From JAYPHU01 sp964611435 (GTDB taxonomy: Bacteria > Pseudomonadota > Alphaproteobacteria > Rhodospirillales > UBA2165), in the NCBI GenBank assembly GCA_964611435.1, contig CAZSXT010000010.1, forward strand, positions 38,354 to 102,353: a stretch of DNA of 64,000 bases, read 5' to 3'. The position numbers and the translations under genes were made by a program. The first letter of the stretch is position 1. Every line of letters begins with the position of its first letter. This document shows, piece after piece, positions 19,001-28,124 of this stretch. The notes under the pieces were generated by a model. The model had not been told where the DNA came from and did no database searches. It saw only the letters and a list, made by a program, of their open reading frames with translations.

Positions 19001-19760
19001 ACCTACAGATCAAGAAAAGGGTGAACGGATCGCCAAGGTGATCGCCCGGGCGGGCCTCTGTTCCCGCCGGGAAGCGGAGCGCTGGATCACCGATGGCCGG
19101 GTCAAAGTGGACGGCAAGGTGCTGGACAGCCCAGCTATCACGGTCACCGCAAAAAACAATGTTCTGGTGGATGGTAAACCACTGCCGGAAAAAGACGACA
19201 CACGACTCTGGCGATATCACAAGCCGTCAGGTCTGTTGACCACCAACAATGATCCGAAAGGCCGCGCGACCATCTTCGAGAAGCTGCCGGAAACCCTGCC
19301 CCGGCTGATCAGTGTGGGGCGATTGGATCTCAACTCTGAAGGGTTGCTGCTACTGACCAACGACGGGGAACTGGCGCGGCGGCTCGAACTGCCGGCCACC
19401 GGCTGGGTGCGGCGCTACCGGGTGCGGGTGCACGGCCGGGTGGATCAGGAGGCGCTGGCGAAGCTGGAGAACGGCATCGAGGTAGACGGCGTAAAATACG
19501 GCTCCATCAAGGCAACCCTGGACCGCCAGCAAGGGGCCAATGCCTGGCTGACGGTCGGATTGGCGGAAGGCAAGAACCGCGAAGTACGGAAGGTGATGGA
19601 GCATCTGGGCCTGCCGGTCAGCCGGCTGATCCGCATTGCCTATGGGCCGTTTCAACTCGGGAATTTGAGCCGGGGCGAGGTGGAGGAGGTCCGGCGGAAA
19701 ACGCTCCGCGAACAATTGGGTCTGGAGCGCAAACATGCGCATCGTCGGCGGAAGTCTTAG
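18987..19760 (+). CDS. rluB: 23S rRNA pseudouridine synthase (RluB/RsuA family)
   Basis: 257-residue pseudouridine synthase that modifies ribosomal RNA. An S4 RNA-binding domain (KVIARAGLCSRREAERW, about residues 14-30, and GRVKVDGKVL) precedes the catalytic domain, whose Asp lies in VGRLDLNSEGLLLLTNDG. The C-terminal GKNREVRKVMEHLGLPVSRL is characteristic. The tail KHAHRRRKS is basic. The ATG at 18987 lies inside the end of the C26 gene, and the stop overlaps rsmD by 26 bases, so the genes are tightly packed. RluB, RluE, RluF and RsuA share these motifs, so the exact target base is inferred. Confidence 0.88.
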   Translation: MPPDKPTDQEKGERIAKVIARAGLCSRREAERWITDGRVKVDGKVLDSPAITVTAKNNVLVDGKPLPEKDDTRLWRYHKPSGLLTTNNDPKGRATIFEKLPETLPRLISVGRLDLNSEGLLLLTNDGELARRLELPATGWVRRYRVRVHGRVDQEALAKLENGIEVDGVKYGSIKATLDRQQGANAWLTVGLAEGKNREVRKVMEHLGLPVSRLIRIAYGPFQLGNLSRGEVEEVRRKTLREQLGLERKHAHRRRKS

Positions 19761-20292
19761 GGGCCGGCCCCTCGCAGCACCCAAGGGCCGGGATACAAGA
19801 CCAACCTCGGACCGGGCGCGGGAGGGCGTATTTAACATCCTGGCCCACGGCGAAGACGTGAATTTCGGGGACTTATTCGTTATCGATCTGTTCGCCGGTG
19901 CCGGCGCGATGGGGATCGAGGCCATATCCCGGGGTGCGGCGCAGATCCTGTTCGTGGACAGTAGCCGGGTGGCCCGGACGGTCATTGACGAAAATGTGAA
20001 CAGACTTGGCGTTGCCGATCAGACGGCGGTCGAAGCCTGGGACGGCGCCCGGCTGCCGGACCGCCCGGACCGTTATCCGCCGGCTGGGCTGGTGTTTCTC
20101 GACCCGCCCTACGGCAAAGGGCTGATCCTCCCGGCCCTAAACGCCTTGGTTTCCGGGGCCTGGCTGGCCGAGAAAGCCACAGTAGTGGTTGAGTCCGGGA
20201 ACAAAGAGGACCTCCCATGTCCGCCGGGGTTCAGTCAAGTGAACGAGCGGGCCTACGGCGAAGCGTATTTCCGTTTTTTGACGCTTGCTTAA
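19735..20292 (+). CDS. rsmD: 16S rRNA (guanine-966-N2)-methyltransferase
   Basis: SAM-dependent methyltransferase (185 residues) that methylates G966 of 16S rRNA. The start MRIVGGSLRGRPL and RPTSDRAREGVFNIL are diagnostic. The SAM pocket is DLFAGAGAMGIEA near residue 48, and the catalytic DPPYGKG lies near 123. It overlaps the pseudouridine synthase gene by 26 bases, a common pairing in alphaproteobacteria. Confidence 0.95.
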   Translation: MRIVGGSLRGRPLAAPKGRDTRPTSDRAREGVFNILAHGEDVNFGDLFVIDLFAGAGAMGIEAISRGAAQILFVDSSRVARTVIDENVNRLGVADQTAVEAWDGARLPDRPDRYPPAGLVFLDPPYGKGLILPALNALVSGAWLAEKATVVVESGNKEDLPCPPGFSQVNERAYGEAYFRFLTLA

Positions 20293-20436
20293 CCCCTCCC
20301 CGCGCATATCAGATATTCGTGAATGACGGAGACGGACACTTGCGAAAAGTCCTTTATCTTTTAAGTGAAGAGGATCACATACAGATAGAATCGAATCGAT
20401 CATGTCTGCCGTCTCGGAATGAAGAGGATCTAAGAA

Positions 20437-20949
20437 ATGAAACAGTTGATGACCGTTTTGGCGGCGTTTTGGGTGATGATGGCGGTAACGCCGATCGCGG
20501 ACGCGCAGGCTTCTTCTCGCACCGGCGGCGTAGATGATACATGTACGGCCCGGATCGAGTTTCCCGACGGTAAGGAAGAACTGTCCCTGCAGGACGTGCG
20601 CCACGCGGTGGCGGTTCATCTGCAACGCATTGGTTTGGTGCAGCTCAAGCCGACTTATGCAGAAGGGGACGACGGACTCGTCGTGGTTGACCTCCGCTCT
20701 CCCAAGGGTGTTTTGTTGCGCCGTCTTGAGATTGATCGGGCAAATGCCGAGGTCGTCAGCAATCAGGCCTTTCGCCGGTCGGTCCTGACGGCGGCGGCCG
20801 GTCACTCCAAGCAGTTGGACACTGAAACCGACTATCAGCGGCGATTACGCCGCCACATGTTGGGCGATGGCAAGTCCTGGGGCGCCTGGATCGGAGAGAA
20901 AGGCGGGTGCGCGGATGATTACGAATTCGGCGCACCGGACATTAAATAA
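20437..20949 (+). CDS. Secreted protein of unknown function
   Basis: I do not recognise this 170-residue protein. Residues 1-23 form a signal peptide (hydrophobic VLAAFWVMMAV, ending ADA before QA). The mature part has two cysteines, in DDTCTARIEF and KGGCADDYEF, which could form one disulfide in the periplasm. The middle mixes beta-like and helical stretches (LSLQDVRHAVAVHLQRIGL). AAGAGGA precedes the ATG by about nine bases. The 11-mer TGAAGAGGATC around this ribosome site also occurs 54 bases upstream, at 20366. It converges on mutL. Confidence 0.7.
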   Translation: MKQLMTVLAAFWVMMAVTPIADAQASSRTGGVDDTCTARIEFPDGKEELSLQDVRHAVAVHLQRIGLVQLKPTYAEGDDGLVVVDLRSPKGVLLRRLEIDRANAEVVSNQAFRRSVLTAAAGHSKQLDTETDYQRRLRRHMLGDGKSWGAWIGEKGGCADDYEFGAPDIK

Positions 20950-20966
20950 CCGGATCAGGTAACCGT

Positions 20967-22787
20967 TTAGCGGCGTCCGAAAAGCTTCTCGATATCAGCG
21001 AGCTTGAGTTCCACATAGGTGGGCCGGCCATGATTGCACTGTCCTGAGTGCGGCGTGGCCTCCATCTGGCGTAAGAGGCTGTTCATCTCATCTCCATTGA
21101 GACGCCGGCCGGCCCGCACGCTGCCGTGGCAGGCCATGGTCGAACAGACATCCTCCAGCCGGCCTTTGAGCCCCAAGGCGGCGTCGAACTCCGCCAGATC
21201 ATCCGCCAAATCACGGATAAGCCCCGGCACGTCAATTTCCCCCAACAATGCGGGGGTTTCACGCACCACCACGGCGCCTGGGCCGAACGGCTCGACCACC
21301 AGCCCCAATTCCGCCAACTCGTCCAGATGCGCCGCAATGCGGTCCGCTGCCGGTTCGTCCAGCTCCACTACTTCAGGGATCAAGAGGCCCTGGCGTTTAA
21401 CCCCGCCGGCCGCCATCGCCGTCTTCATGCTTTCATAGACCAACCGCTCATGAGCCGCGTGTTGATCGACGATGACTATGCCGTCGCCGGTTTGCGCCAC
21501 CACATAGGTCTCATGCACCTGCGCCCGTGCAACGCCAAGTGGATAGTCGACTGGCGCTTCCGCTTCCGCGGCGCTATCACGCTCCAACACGACGGTCTCC
21601 GCGCCCGGGGCGGCGGAGGGCTGCGCGTCAAAATGAGTTAGAGGCGCCTGAAAACCTCGCCCTGATTCAGCCAAGCCGTAAGAGGGTCTTGAACCCGGCG
21701 GCGATGCGTAGGCCAGTCCCCCCTGATGGGGCCGAAATGCGCCGAGCGCGGCATTGGCCACGGTGGTGGACGCCCGGTGACCAGCGTCGGCCAGGGCATG
21801 TTTGAGGGCGCTGACAATCAATCCCCGGACCAGCCCCGGGTCCCGAAACCGCACCTCGGTCTTGGCCGGATGCACATTCACATCGACCGTGTCCGGGGGC
21901 AATTCCAGGAACAGCGCCAGCAACGGGTGCCGGTCATGAGCCAGAAAATCCCGATACGCGCCCCGTACCGCCCCAAATAAAAGTTTGTCGCGGACTGGCC
22001 GGCCGTTGACGAACAGGAACTGCAGTGCCGCGTTTCCCCGGTTGAGGGTCGGCAGGCCCGCATGTCCGGTAAGACGGATTCCTTCGCGCTCGGCATCAAT
22101 CTCCAACGCATTGGCGGCGAAGTCATTGCTCATGATCCCGCCCAGCCGTTCCAGCCGCGCCGCGTTCTCGTCGTCCACCAGCGGCGGACAGGCGGGCAGG
22201 TTGATTACCTGGCGGCCATCATCGACAAGACGAAAGGCGATTTCCGGATGGGCCATGGCGAGGCGCTTGATCGTGTCCTGGGCGTGGCCGGATTCGGTCC
22301 GGGGTGTTTTCAGGAACTTCAACCGTGCCGGCGTGGCGAAGAAAATGTCCCGCACTTCGACCGTGGTGCCAGGCGGATGCGACGCCGGCGCCGGCGGCGT
22401 CTTGGCGCCGCCGTTGATCTCTATTTTCCAGGCGCTGTCGCCGTCCTGTGTCCGGCTGGTCATGGTGAAGCGGCTGACCGAGGCGATCGACGGCAGCGCC
22501 TCGCCCCGGAAGCCGAGGGTGACAATGTGCTCCAGATCATCTTCCGGCAGTTTGGAGGTCGCATGACGTTCCACCGCCAGGTCCAGTTCCTCCGGCGTCA
22601 TGCCTTGCCCATCGTCGGAAACCGACAAGAAAGTCCGGCCGCCGTCCCGCAACTCCACCTCGATCCGGCGCGCGCCGGCGTCGATGCTGTTCTCCACCAA
22701 CTCCTTGATGGCGGAGGCCGGGCGTTCGACGACTTCGCCGGCGGCGATACGGTTGACCGTGGTGGAAGGCAGCAGCCGGATCGTCAT
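20967..22787 (-). CDS. mutL: DNA mismatch repair protein MutL
   Basis: 606-residue mismatch repair protein that couples MutS recognition to strand nicking. The N-terminal GHKL ATPase shows AGEVVERPASAIKELVENSIDAG (split here as family signature), GFRGEALPSIASV and GTTVEVRDIFF. The linker is Pro/Ala-rich (about residues 340-420). The C-terminal domain has DQHAAHE with a following Glu, matching the DQHA(X)2E(X)4E endonuclease motif, and CNHGRP near the end. It is therefore a nicking-type MutL, unlike that of E. coli. The start overlaps the pgi stop by four bases. Confidence 0.96.
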   Translation of the reverse strand: MTIRLLPSTTVNRIAAGEVVERPASAIKELVENSIDAGARRIEVELRDGGRTFLSVSDDGQGMTPEELDLAVERHATSKLPEDDLEHIVTLGFRGEALPSIASVSRFTMTSRTQDGDSAWKIEINGGAKTPPAPASHPPGTTVEVRDIFFATPARLKFLKTPRTESGHAQDTIKRLAMAHPEIAFRLVDDGRQVINLPACPPLVDDENAARLERLGGIMSNDFAANALEIDAEREGIRLTGHAGLPTLNRGNAALQFLFVNGRPVRDKLLFGAVRGAYRDFLAHDRHPLLALFLELPPDTVDVNVHPAKTEVRFRDPGLVRGLIVSALKHALADAGHRASTTVANAALGAFRPHQGGLAYASPPGSRPSYGLAESGRGFQAPLTHFDAQPSAAPGAETVVLERDSAAEAEAPVDYPLGVARAQVHETYVVAQTGDGIVIVDQHAAHERLVYESMKTAMAAGGVKRQGLLIPEVVELDEPAADRIAAHLDELAELGLVVEPFGPGAVVVRETPALLGEIDVPGLIRDLADDLAEFDAALGLKGRLEDVCSTMACHGSVRAGRRLNGDEMNSLLRQMEATPHSGQCNHGRPTYVELKLADIEKLFGRR

Positions 22788-24088
22788 GGGCGGGGCAACT
22801 CCCGCATCAGTCTTCTTGTCAGTTCCTTGCCCTCCTCGACGGCTGGCTGGCCAAAGGGGTTCACGCTCATCAGACGCGCGGCGATGATCGTCTCTAGAAT
22901 GAAGTGCATCATCAACGCACCCGTCGCCCGTTCATCGACCCCGGCAATTTCCAGCGTGCGGACCGGGCAACCCCTGGCCGCCAGCGTCGTCGCCGTTGCC
23001 GATTGTTCCGCCGCCATGAGGTCCCCCATCCGGCGTCCCGACAGATAATCGAGGGCGGGATCATCGGCAAGGTCTTGGGGCACCTGACCGCCCTGACCAG
23101 CGGTATTCGGCAGAATCAGGGTGAACAGCTTGTCTCGCGGCCCGTCCAGGTAGAGCTGCAGCTGGCTGTGCTGATCCACCGTACCCAATGCATCCACCGG
23201 TAACGTTCCCTGCCCGTCCTTACCCAGACTTTCCGCCCAAAGCTGACGGAACCATTTGCCGAACGGGGCCAGCCGGTCGCTATAAGGCATAAGGACGGCA
23301 GCCCGGCTGTCTTTCTGTTGTTGCAGGCCCACATTGACAGCGCCGCCAATGGCGGGCGGACAATTCTCGGCCGCCCCGGCGCACGTCGCCACAACCGAGG
23401 CCGCGCCTTCCCGGACCGCGTCTATATCCACACCTGCGATCATCGCCGGTAAAAGCCCGACCAGAGACAGGGCTGAAAATCTGCCGCCAACGTTCGGGTC
23501 GTGATCCAGAATGCACATGCCCTGGCCTTCTCCGATGGCCCGCAATGGCCGGTTGCCCGGTTGGGTGATCAGGGTGAAATGTCCGAGCGCCTGATCTTTC
23601 AGCGTTTGCCGGAACACATCCATGCTATAGAGAAACTGCGCCATGGTCTCGGCGGTGCCGCCGGATTTGGAGATTACCAAAAACCCGGTCCGCTCCGGCG
23701 AGACGGCGTTGAACAAATGTTCAAATGAAACGGGATCGACATTATCCATAAAGTGCAGCCGGGGCCGAGACAGCGCCTCGCCCAGGGCCGGCGGGGCAAG
23801 AGCGGCAAGCGTTGCGCCACCCAGACTGGAGCCGCCGGTACCGAGAACGACAACATCATCGAATGACTCCGAATAGCGTTCCGCAACGTCTTCTGCCGCC
23901 GATAAATCACAATCAGGCGTCGTCAGACCGGTAATGGCATCGACCTCCGGATTGCCGCCGCCGCTGATTTCGGACAGCGCGGCTTGGGTCTCGGCTAACA
24001 GAGTTTCAAAGGCCGCCGACTCCAAGCCGGTCCCGCCGATTGCGTCGGCGAGGCAGGTCTCGATGGATTGATGATAGGCCAGCGGCAT
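22784..24088 (-). CDS. pgi: Glucose-6-phosphate isomerase
   Basis: Interconverts glucose 6-phosphate and fructose 6-phosphate (434 residues). It is shorter than the roughly 550-residue E. coli enzyme but similar to compact bacterial forms. The SIS-type phosphate-binding blocks GTGGSSLGG (about residue 84) and ISKSGGTAETMAQF (about 138) are present, as is DPNVGGRFSALS near 195. The gene overlaps mutL by four bases; a shared transcript running into mutL is likely. Confidence 0.9.
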   Translation of the reverse strand: MPLAYHQSIETCLADAIGGTGLESAAFETLLAETQAALSEISGGGNPEVDAITGLTTPDCDLSAAEDVAERYSESFDDVVVLGTGGSSLGGATLAALAPPALGEALSRPRLHFMDNVDPVSFEHLFNAVSPERTGFLVISKSGGTAETMAQFLYSMDVFRQTLKDQALGHFTLITQPGNRPLRAIGEGQGMCILDHDPNVGGRFSALSLVGLLPAMIAGVDIDAVREGAASVVATCAGAAENCPPAIGGAVNVGLQQQKDSRAAVLMPYSDRLAPFGKWFRQLWAESLGKDGQGTLPVDALGTVDQHSQLQLYLDGPRDKLFTLILPNTAGQGGQVPQDLADDPALDYLSGRRMGDLMAAEQSATATTLAARGCPVRTLEIAGVDERATGALMMHFILETIIAARLMSVNPFGQPAVEEGKELTRRLMRELPRP

Positions 24089-24196
24089 GACGCCTTCCCG
24101 GGTGAGGTGCTTGAGTTCCGCGACCCTAACATACCCGTGGGAACCGCAACCACCCCGCGCCCGGCGGCTGGGAAGGCGTTCTTTAAGTTATTGGAA

Positions 24197-25525
24197 TTAC
24201 TGGCCTTGCGAGGTAACACCGGCGGGCCGGCCGACCACCACCGTGGTTAGGCCATCTGGTTTCAGAAGCTTTTTCGCGACTCGATTCACATCCACCAAAG
24301 TGACTGCCTGGATAAATCCGTTGCGTTTGTCGATATAATCGATCCCCAGCTTCTCAAGCTGAATGCCCGTCAACATACCGGCGATCCGGCGGCTGGAAGA
24401 AAACCTGAGCGCATAGGAGCCGGTGAGATGGAGTTTTGCATCCGCAAGTTCTTGAGCCGATAGACCGGCATCCGCCATACGTTTCCATTCGCCCTGCATG
24501 ATCTTAATCGTCTCGGCCGCTCTGGCATTTGCCGTCCCCGCGCCACCCATGACCAGCGCCGAATGGTTGAACGGGAGGAGGTAACTCCAGGCGGAATAGG
24601 CGAGGCCCCGTTTCTCCCGTACTTCTTCATAGAGCCGGGATTCGAATCCGCCGCCGCCCAGCACATAGTTCATCACATAGGCAGCGAAGAAGTCCGGATC
24701 ATCGCGTTTAATGCCCGGCTGGCCGAACCGGATCAGGCTCTGCGGAATATCTTTATCTATGACGATGGTCCTGCCTTTATCCGGCGCAGATGCTTCCTCC
24801 AGGGTCCAGGGGCTCGCCTTGGCCGGCAATGGCCCGAACGTGGCGTCAATAACCGCAGCCAGTTCCGATGGCGAGATATCCCCGACCACGGAGATGACAA
24901 GGTTATCGCGCGCCATCCGCTCGGCGACGAAAACCTTCAGGTCCGCCAGTTTGATCAACGGCACACTTTCCAGCGTGCCCCGGCTGGGCCGGCCGTAGGG
25001 ATGGTTCGGGAAAAAAGCCTTCATCAATTCCCGCCCGGCGATCCGGTTCGGATTCTCCGAGCTTCGGCGAAGGCCTGACAGAATTTGTCCGCGTATACGT
25101 TCGACCGCATCGGAGTCAAAACGGGGGTTCGTTATGGCCAACCGGAGGAGTTCAAACGCCCGGTCCTTATTGCGGGTCAGGGTACGTAGCGAGCCGGAGA
25201 ACCGGTCCCGGCTCGACTCGAAACTCAGGGAAATGGCCAAATCCTCCAACGCCCGCTGAAACGCCTGGCTGTCCAATTCACCGGCGCCCTCATCCAAGGT
25301 AGAGGCGACCAGGTTGGCCAAGCCTTCCTTTCCGGCCGGGTCCAGGGTCGCGCCGCCCCGCCAGGCGAAATTCACGGTGATGATGGGATTGCAATGATCT
25401 TCGACCAGCCAAGCGCTTACCCCCAGCTTGGATTTGACTTCCTTGATCTCAATGGCGAATGACGGCGCCGCCATCAGCAGGCAAACCACGAGAACAGCAA
25501 CAAACCTGAAGAGATTCCGCAGCAT
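24197..25525 (-). CDS. M16 family peptidase-like subunit lacking the zinc motif
   Basis: 442-residue secreted or periplasmic M16 protein; residues 1-24 form a signal peptide ending SFA before IE. Where catalytic members carry HxxEH, this protein has GLANLVASTLDEGAG, so the zinc site is missing. The C-terminal half shows GGGGFESRLYEEVREKRGLAYS, a conserved substrate-binding region. It starts three bases after the catalytic M16 gene stops, which suggests that the two products form a heterodimer like the alpha/beta subunits of mitochondrial processing peptidase. Confidence 0.88.
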   Translation of the reverse strand: MLRNLFRFVAVLVVCLLMAAPSFAIEIKEVKSKLGVSAWLVEDHCNPIITVNFAWRGGATLDPAGKEGLANLVASTLDEGAGELDSQAFQRALEDLAISLSFESSRDRFSGSLRTLTRNKDRAFELLRLAITNPRFDSDAVERIRGQILSGLRRSSENPNRIAGRELMKAFFPNHPYGRPSRGTLESVPLIKLADLKVFVAERMARDNLVISVVGDISPSELAAVIDATFGPLPAKASPWTLEEASAPDKGRTIVIDKDIPQSLIRFGQPGIKRDDPDFFAAYVMNYVLGGGGFESRLYEEVREKRGLAYSAWSYLLPFNHSALVMGGAGTANARAAETIKIMQGEWKRMADAGLSAQELADAKLHLTGSYALRFSSSRRIAGMLTGIQLEKLGIDYIDKRNGFIQAVTLVDVNRVAKKLLKPDGLTTVVVGRPAGVTSQGQ

Positions 25526-25528
25526 GGC

Positions 25529-26881
25529 CTAACCTCCGTTAGCGTCTTTTTTGACCGGCGGCAGCAACAGCCCGGTCGTCGATTGGCGTTTGATGAACAC
25601 GGCCTTCGCCGCGTCATGCACTTGCGGTACGGTCACCTTGCCGATCCGTTCCGGCCATTCCTCGACGTCCGCGATGGTTTGTCCCGATGTCAGCGCGGCG
25701 CCGAGAACTCTCGCGCCGGCGCCAATACTGTCGCGGGCATAGATGGCCTCGGCCTGCATGCTGATCTTGGCGCGCGCGACTTCATTGGCGTCCACGCCTT
25801 TTTCCAGCAAGGCCTCAATTTCGGTTTCTATCTCGGTCTCTAACTTCTCCATGGGTGTGCCGGGCGCGGGCGTCGCGGCAATGTAGAAGGTGCTGGGACC
25901 GAGGCCATCCGAATCGTAATAGGTGCGCACCGAAACGGCGATTTTCTTATCGATGACCAGAGACTTGTAGAGCTGGCTCGTGGCCCCGCCGCCAAATACC
26001 TGGGCAAGAATCTGCAGCGGATATAGATGCCGTTTGTCGCCCCAACCATGGCTTGGCGCGAGGTAGGCGCGCCGCCAGCTCGGCTGACGCACTCTCGGGT
26101 CCCGCAGCACGACCCGCCTGGCGGCGTTGTGCGGCGGTTCCTGTGGACGAACGCGCGGCGGCACCTCGCCGGCCGGGATTACACCGTAGATTTTCTCGGC
26201 CAGGGGTTTGAGTTTCTCAACCGTGATGTCGCCATCCACCACCAGGATCGCGTTGTTAGGACGGTAATACGTGTCATAGAACTTTTTCAGATCGCCGATG
26301 GTCAACGCCTTTATTTCGTGGGCCCAGCCGATCACCGGATCGCGGTAGGGGTAATTGAGATACATGGCCGCATTGAACTGTTCGGAGAGTTTGGCGCTAG
26401 GGGAATTGTCCACGCGGGACCGGCGTTCCTCCAGCACGACCTGCCGTTCGGGCTCTACTTGCTCCGCCTCGAAGATCAGGTTGCGCATCCGGCCGGCTTC
26501 CAGTTTCATGACGGTTTCCAGCCGGCCCACGGCCACCGTCTGGTGATAGCCGGTATAATCATAAGACGTGAAGGCGTTGTCGCGCCCGCCGTTGCGCGCC
26601 ACGATTCGGGAAAACTCGCCCGATTTCAGATTTTTGGTTGCCTTGAACATCAGATGTTCAAAAAAATGTGCAATGCCCGATTTGCCCGCCGGCTCATCCG
26701 CAGAACCCACCTTGTACCAGACCATATGGCGGACGATGGGGGCGCGATGATTGGAAATCACCACCACCTGCATGCCGTTGGATAGGGTAAAGGATTTCGG
26801 GTTGAAGACGGCGCTATGGCCGTCAACGGACGTTAATGCGAGAAAAAAGAGAGTTAGGCAGGACAGGCAAACTCGGCGCAT
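25529..26881 (-). CDS. M16 family zinc peptidase (catalytic)
   Basis: 450-residue metallopeptidase with signal peptide at residues 1-24 (LSCLTLFFLALTSVDGHSA). The inverted zinc motif HFFEH lies near residue 66, with the distal Glu in the EERRSRVDN region. A C-terminal M16 domain follows, with GGGATSQLYKSLV. The ATG ending at 26881 is chosen because it opens the signal peptide; in-frame codons upstream are not supported. The non-catalytic M16 partner follows directly. The likely job is peptide breakdown in the periplasm. Confidence 0.9.
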   Translation of the reverse strand: MRRVCLSCLTLFFLALTSVDGHSAVFNPKSFTLSNGMQVVVISNHRAPIVRHMVWYKVGSADEPAGKSGIAHFFEHLMFKATKNLKSGEFSRIVARNGGRDNAFTSYDYTGYHQTVAVGRLETVMKLEAGRMRNLIFEAEQVEPERQVVLEERRSRVDNSPSAKLSEQFNAAMYLNYPYRDPVIGWAHEIKALTIGDLKKFYDTYYRPNNAILVVDGDITVEKLKPLAEKIYGVIPAGEVPPRVRPQEPPHNAARRVVLRDPRVRQPSWRRAYLAPSHGWGDKRHLYPLQILAQVFGGGATSQLYKSLVIDKKIAVSVRTYYDSDGLGPSTFYIAATPAPGTPMEKLETEIETEIEALLEKGVDANEVARAKISMQAEAIYARDSIGAGARVLGAALTSGQTIADVEEWPERIGKVTVPQVHDAAKAVFIKRQSTTGLLLPPVKKDANGG

Positions 26882-26989
26882 GGTCGGCGTTCCATGGTTA
26901 ACAGGCGATATCCAGGCTAACGAGCCAATTCGCAGGTCCCGTCGGCTTCTCTTCGAATATAGTCTGGATTGTTGCGGCGCAAGTGACTC

Positions 26990-27008
26990 TCGCATCAATG
27001 TGATGCGA
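26990..27008. repeat. Perfect inverted repeat between lipoprotein and M16 genes
   Basis: TCGCATCA and TGATGCGA form perfect 8-bp arms around a 3-base centre. It lies 20 bases after the lipoprotein stop and about 110 bases before the M16 start. No T run follows on either strand, so it is not a classic terminator; it may be an operator or an RNA hairpin. Confidence 0.45.
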
Positions 27009-27028
27009 AACGCCTCGCAAACTCGTCG

Positions 27029-27613
27029 TTAGTTCAGGATGCCTTCCAACAGGGCCTTTTTCCGGCGTTTGATCACCGGCACCGCGCCGGAGTTTATGGG
27101 CTTGCCGAGGGCCTGGGCCTCCTTGATACGCCTGGACTCTTTCTCCGGATCCACGGACGCGCCAAATTGCGGATTGGACTGCCAAAATACGATCTTGTCG
27201 GTGAAGGATTTACTATCCTCGAAAAGAACCGAGGTTTCCTTGTTGACGGTATCCCGGATCGTCGGATCGGCCTTGTCGGCGCCGGTCAAGTTGAGCATCG
27301 CCCGTTCACCGGAACTCAATTGCCGGAGATCGACTTGTTGACCGACGCTGGCGCGATCCGCCTGTTTTGGTTTGACGCCCAGCGCCTGAGCCGCCCGGTC
27401 ACGCGGGTTAACGGCTTGCGGACGTTGTGCCCCAGGGGCCGGCGGCCGAAGGCTATATTCCGGCGGCAAGCTCAAGGGCGCGCGTTCGTAGACGGCAAAC
27501 TCGTCCGGCGCTTCCTTGGTCTGGCCCAAGGCCCGTTTTGTTTCGTCACAGCCTGTCAGTAACGCCATCGCCGCGAAACCGGCAACAAGTCCGATGAGTC
27601 TATTGGTCTTCAT
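27029..27613 (-). CDS. DUF3035-type lipoprotein
   Basis: Predicted outer-membrane-directed lipoprotein of 194 residues and unknown function. The lipobox LLTGC puts the lipidated Cys near residue 21. The rest is Pro-, Arg- and Gln-rich (LSLPPEYSLRPPAPG), typical of the DUF3035 family seen next to lspA in alphaproteobacteria. The ATG ending at 27613 has AGGTGAG five to six bases upstream, better than the GTG three codons earlier. It overlaps the end of lspA by 14 bases; lspA encodes the peptidase that would process it. Confidence 0.82.
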   Translation of the reverse strand: MKTNRLIGLVAGFAAMALLTGCDETKRALGQTKEAPDEFAVYERAPLSLPPEYSLRPPAPGAQRPQAVNPRDRAAQALGVKPKQADRASVGQQVDLRQLSSGERAMLNLTGADKADPTIRDTVNKETSVLFEDSKSFTDKIVFWQSNPQFGASVDPEKESRRIKEAQALGKPINSGAVPVIKRRKKALLEGILN

Positions 27614-28118
27614 GGGTCTCACCTTTGTTCTCAGGCATTCTATTCTCAGACGGGGATCGTGAAAACAGGGAATCGAAAATTAATAGCACCGCGCCCACGG
27701 TGATGAAACTATCGGCAGCGTTGAACGCCGGCCAATGATATCCGGACACATGGAAATCCAGGAAATCGAAGACGGCGGAATGGACCAGCCGGTCGATGAC
27801 GTTGCCCAACGCCCCGCCGATAATCAAACCAAGCCCGGTGGCGATGAACTTGTTTTCCGCCCGGCGCAGCCAAAAAAACAAAACGACGACAATTATCAGG
27901 GCGACGATGGTCAGCCCCCACCGGCCAAACTGCTGATGGTCACTGAACAGGCCGAAGCTGATGCCCCAGTTCCACACATGCACCAGATTGAAAAACGGGG
28001 TGACCTCGATGGATTTTCCGGGATTGGGGAGGATCCCCAGCATCCACCATTTGCTGGCCTGATCAATGATGACGGCGGCGAGAGCGATCAGCAATCCCTG
28101 TCGCAATTGAAGCGGCAT
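27600..28118 (-). CDS. lspA: Lipoprotein signal peptidase (signal peptidase II)
   Basis: Inner-membrane aspartyl peptidase that cleaves lipoprotein signal peptides after lipid attachment (172 residues, four membrane segments). The two catalytic aspartates lie in GNVIDRL near residue 113 and FNAADSFI near 132. DQASKWWML and FFNLVHVWNWGISFG are also family motifs. It starts six bases after the ileS stop and overlaps the lipoprotein gene. Confidence 0.95.
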   Translation of the reverse strand: MPLQLRQGLLIALAAVIIDQASKWWMLGILPNPGKSIEVTPFFNLVHVWNWGISFGLFSDHQQFGRWGLTIVALIIVVVLFFWLRRAENKFIATGLGLIIGGALGNVIDRLVHSAVFDFLDFHVSGYHWPAFNAADSFITVGAVLLIFDSLFSRSPSENRMPENKGETHEDQ

Positions 28119-28124
28119 CAGTCC

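Noticed and set aside
20402..20422. Six-codon frame MSAVSE ending just before the secreted protein, possible leader peptide
   Set aside because: The nearest ribosome-like site lies about 25 bases upstream, too far, and no attenuator hairpin follows.
22062..23048. Plus-strand open frame (328 codons) opposite mutL and pgi
   Set aside because: Antisense shadow of two well-supported genes.
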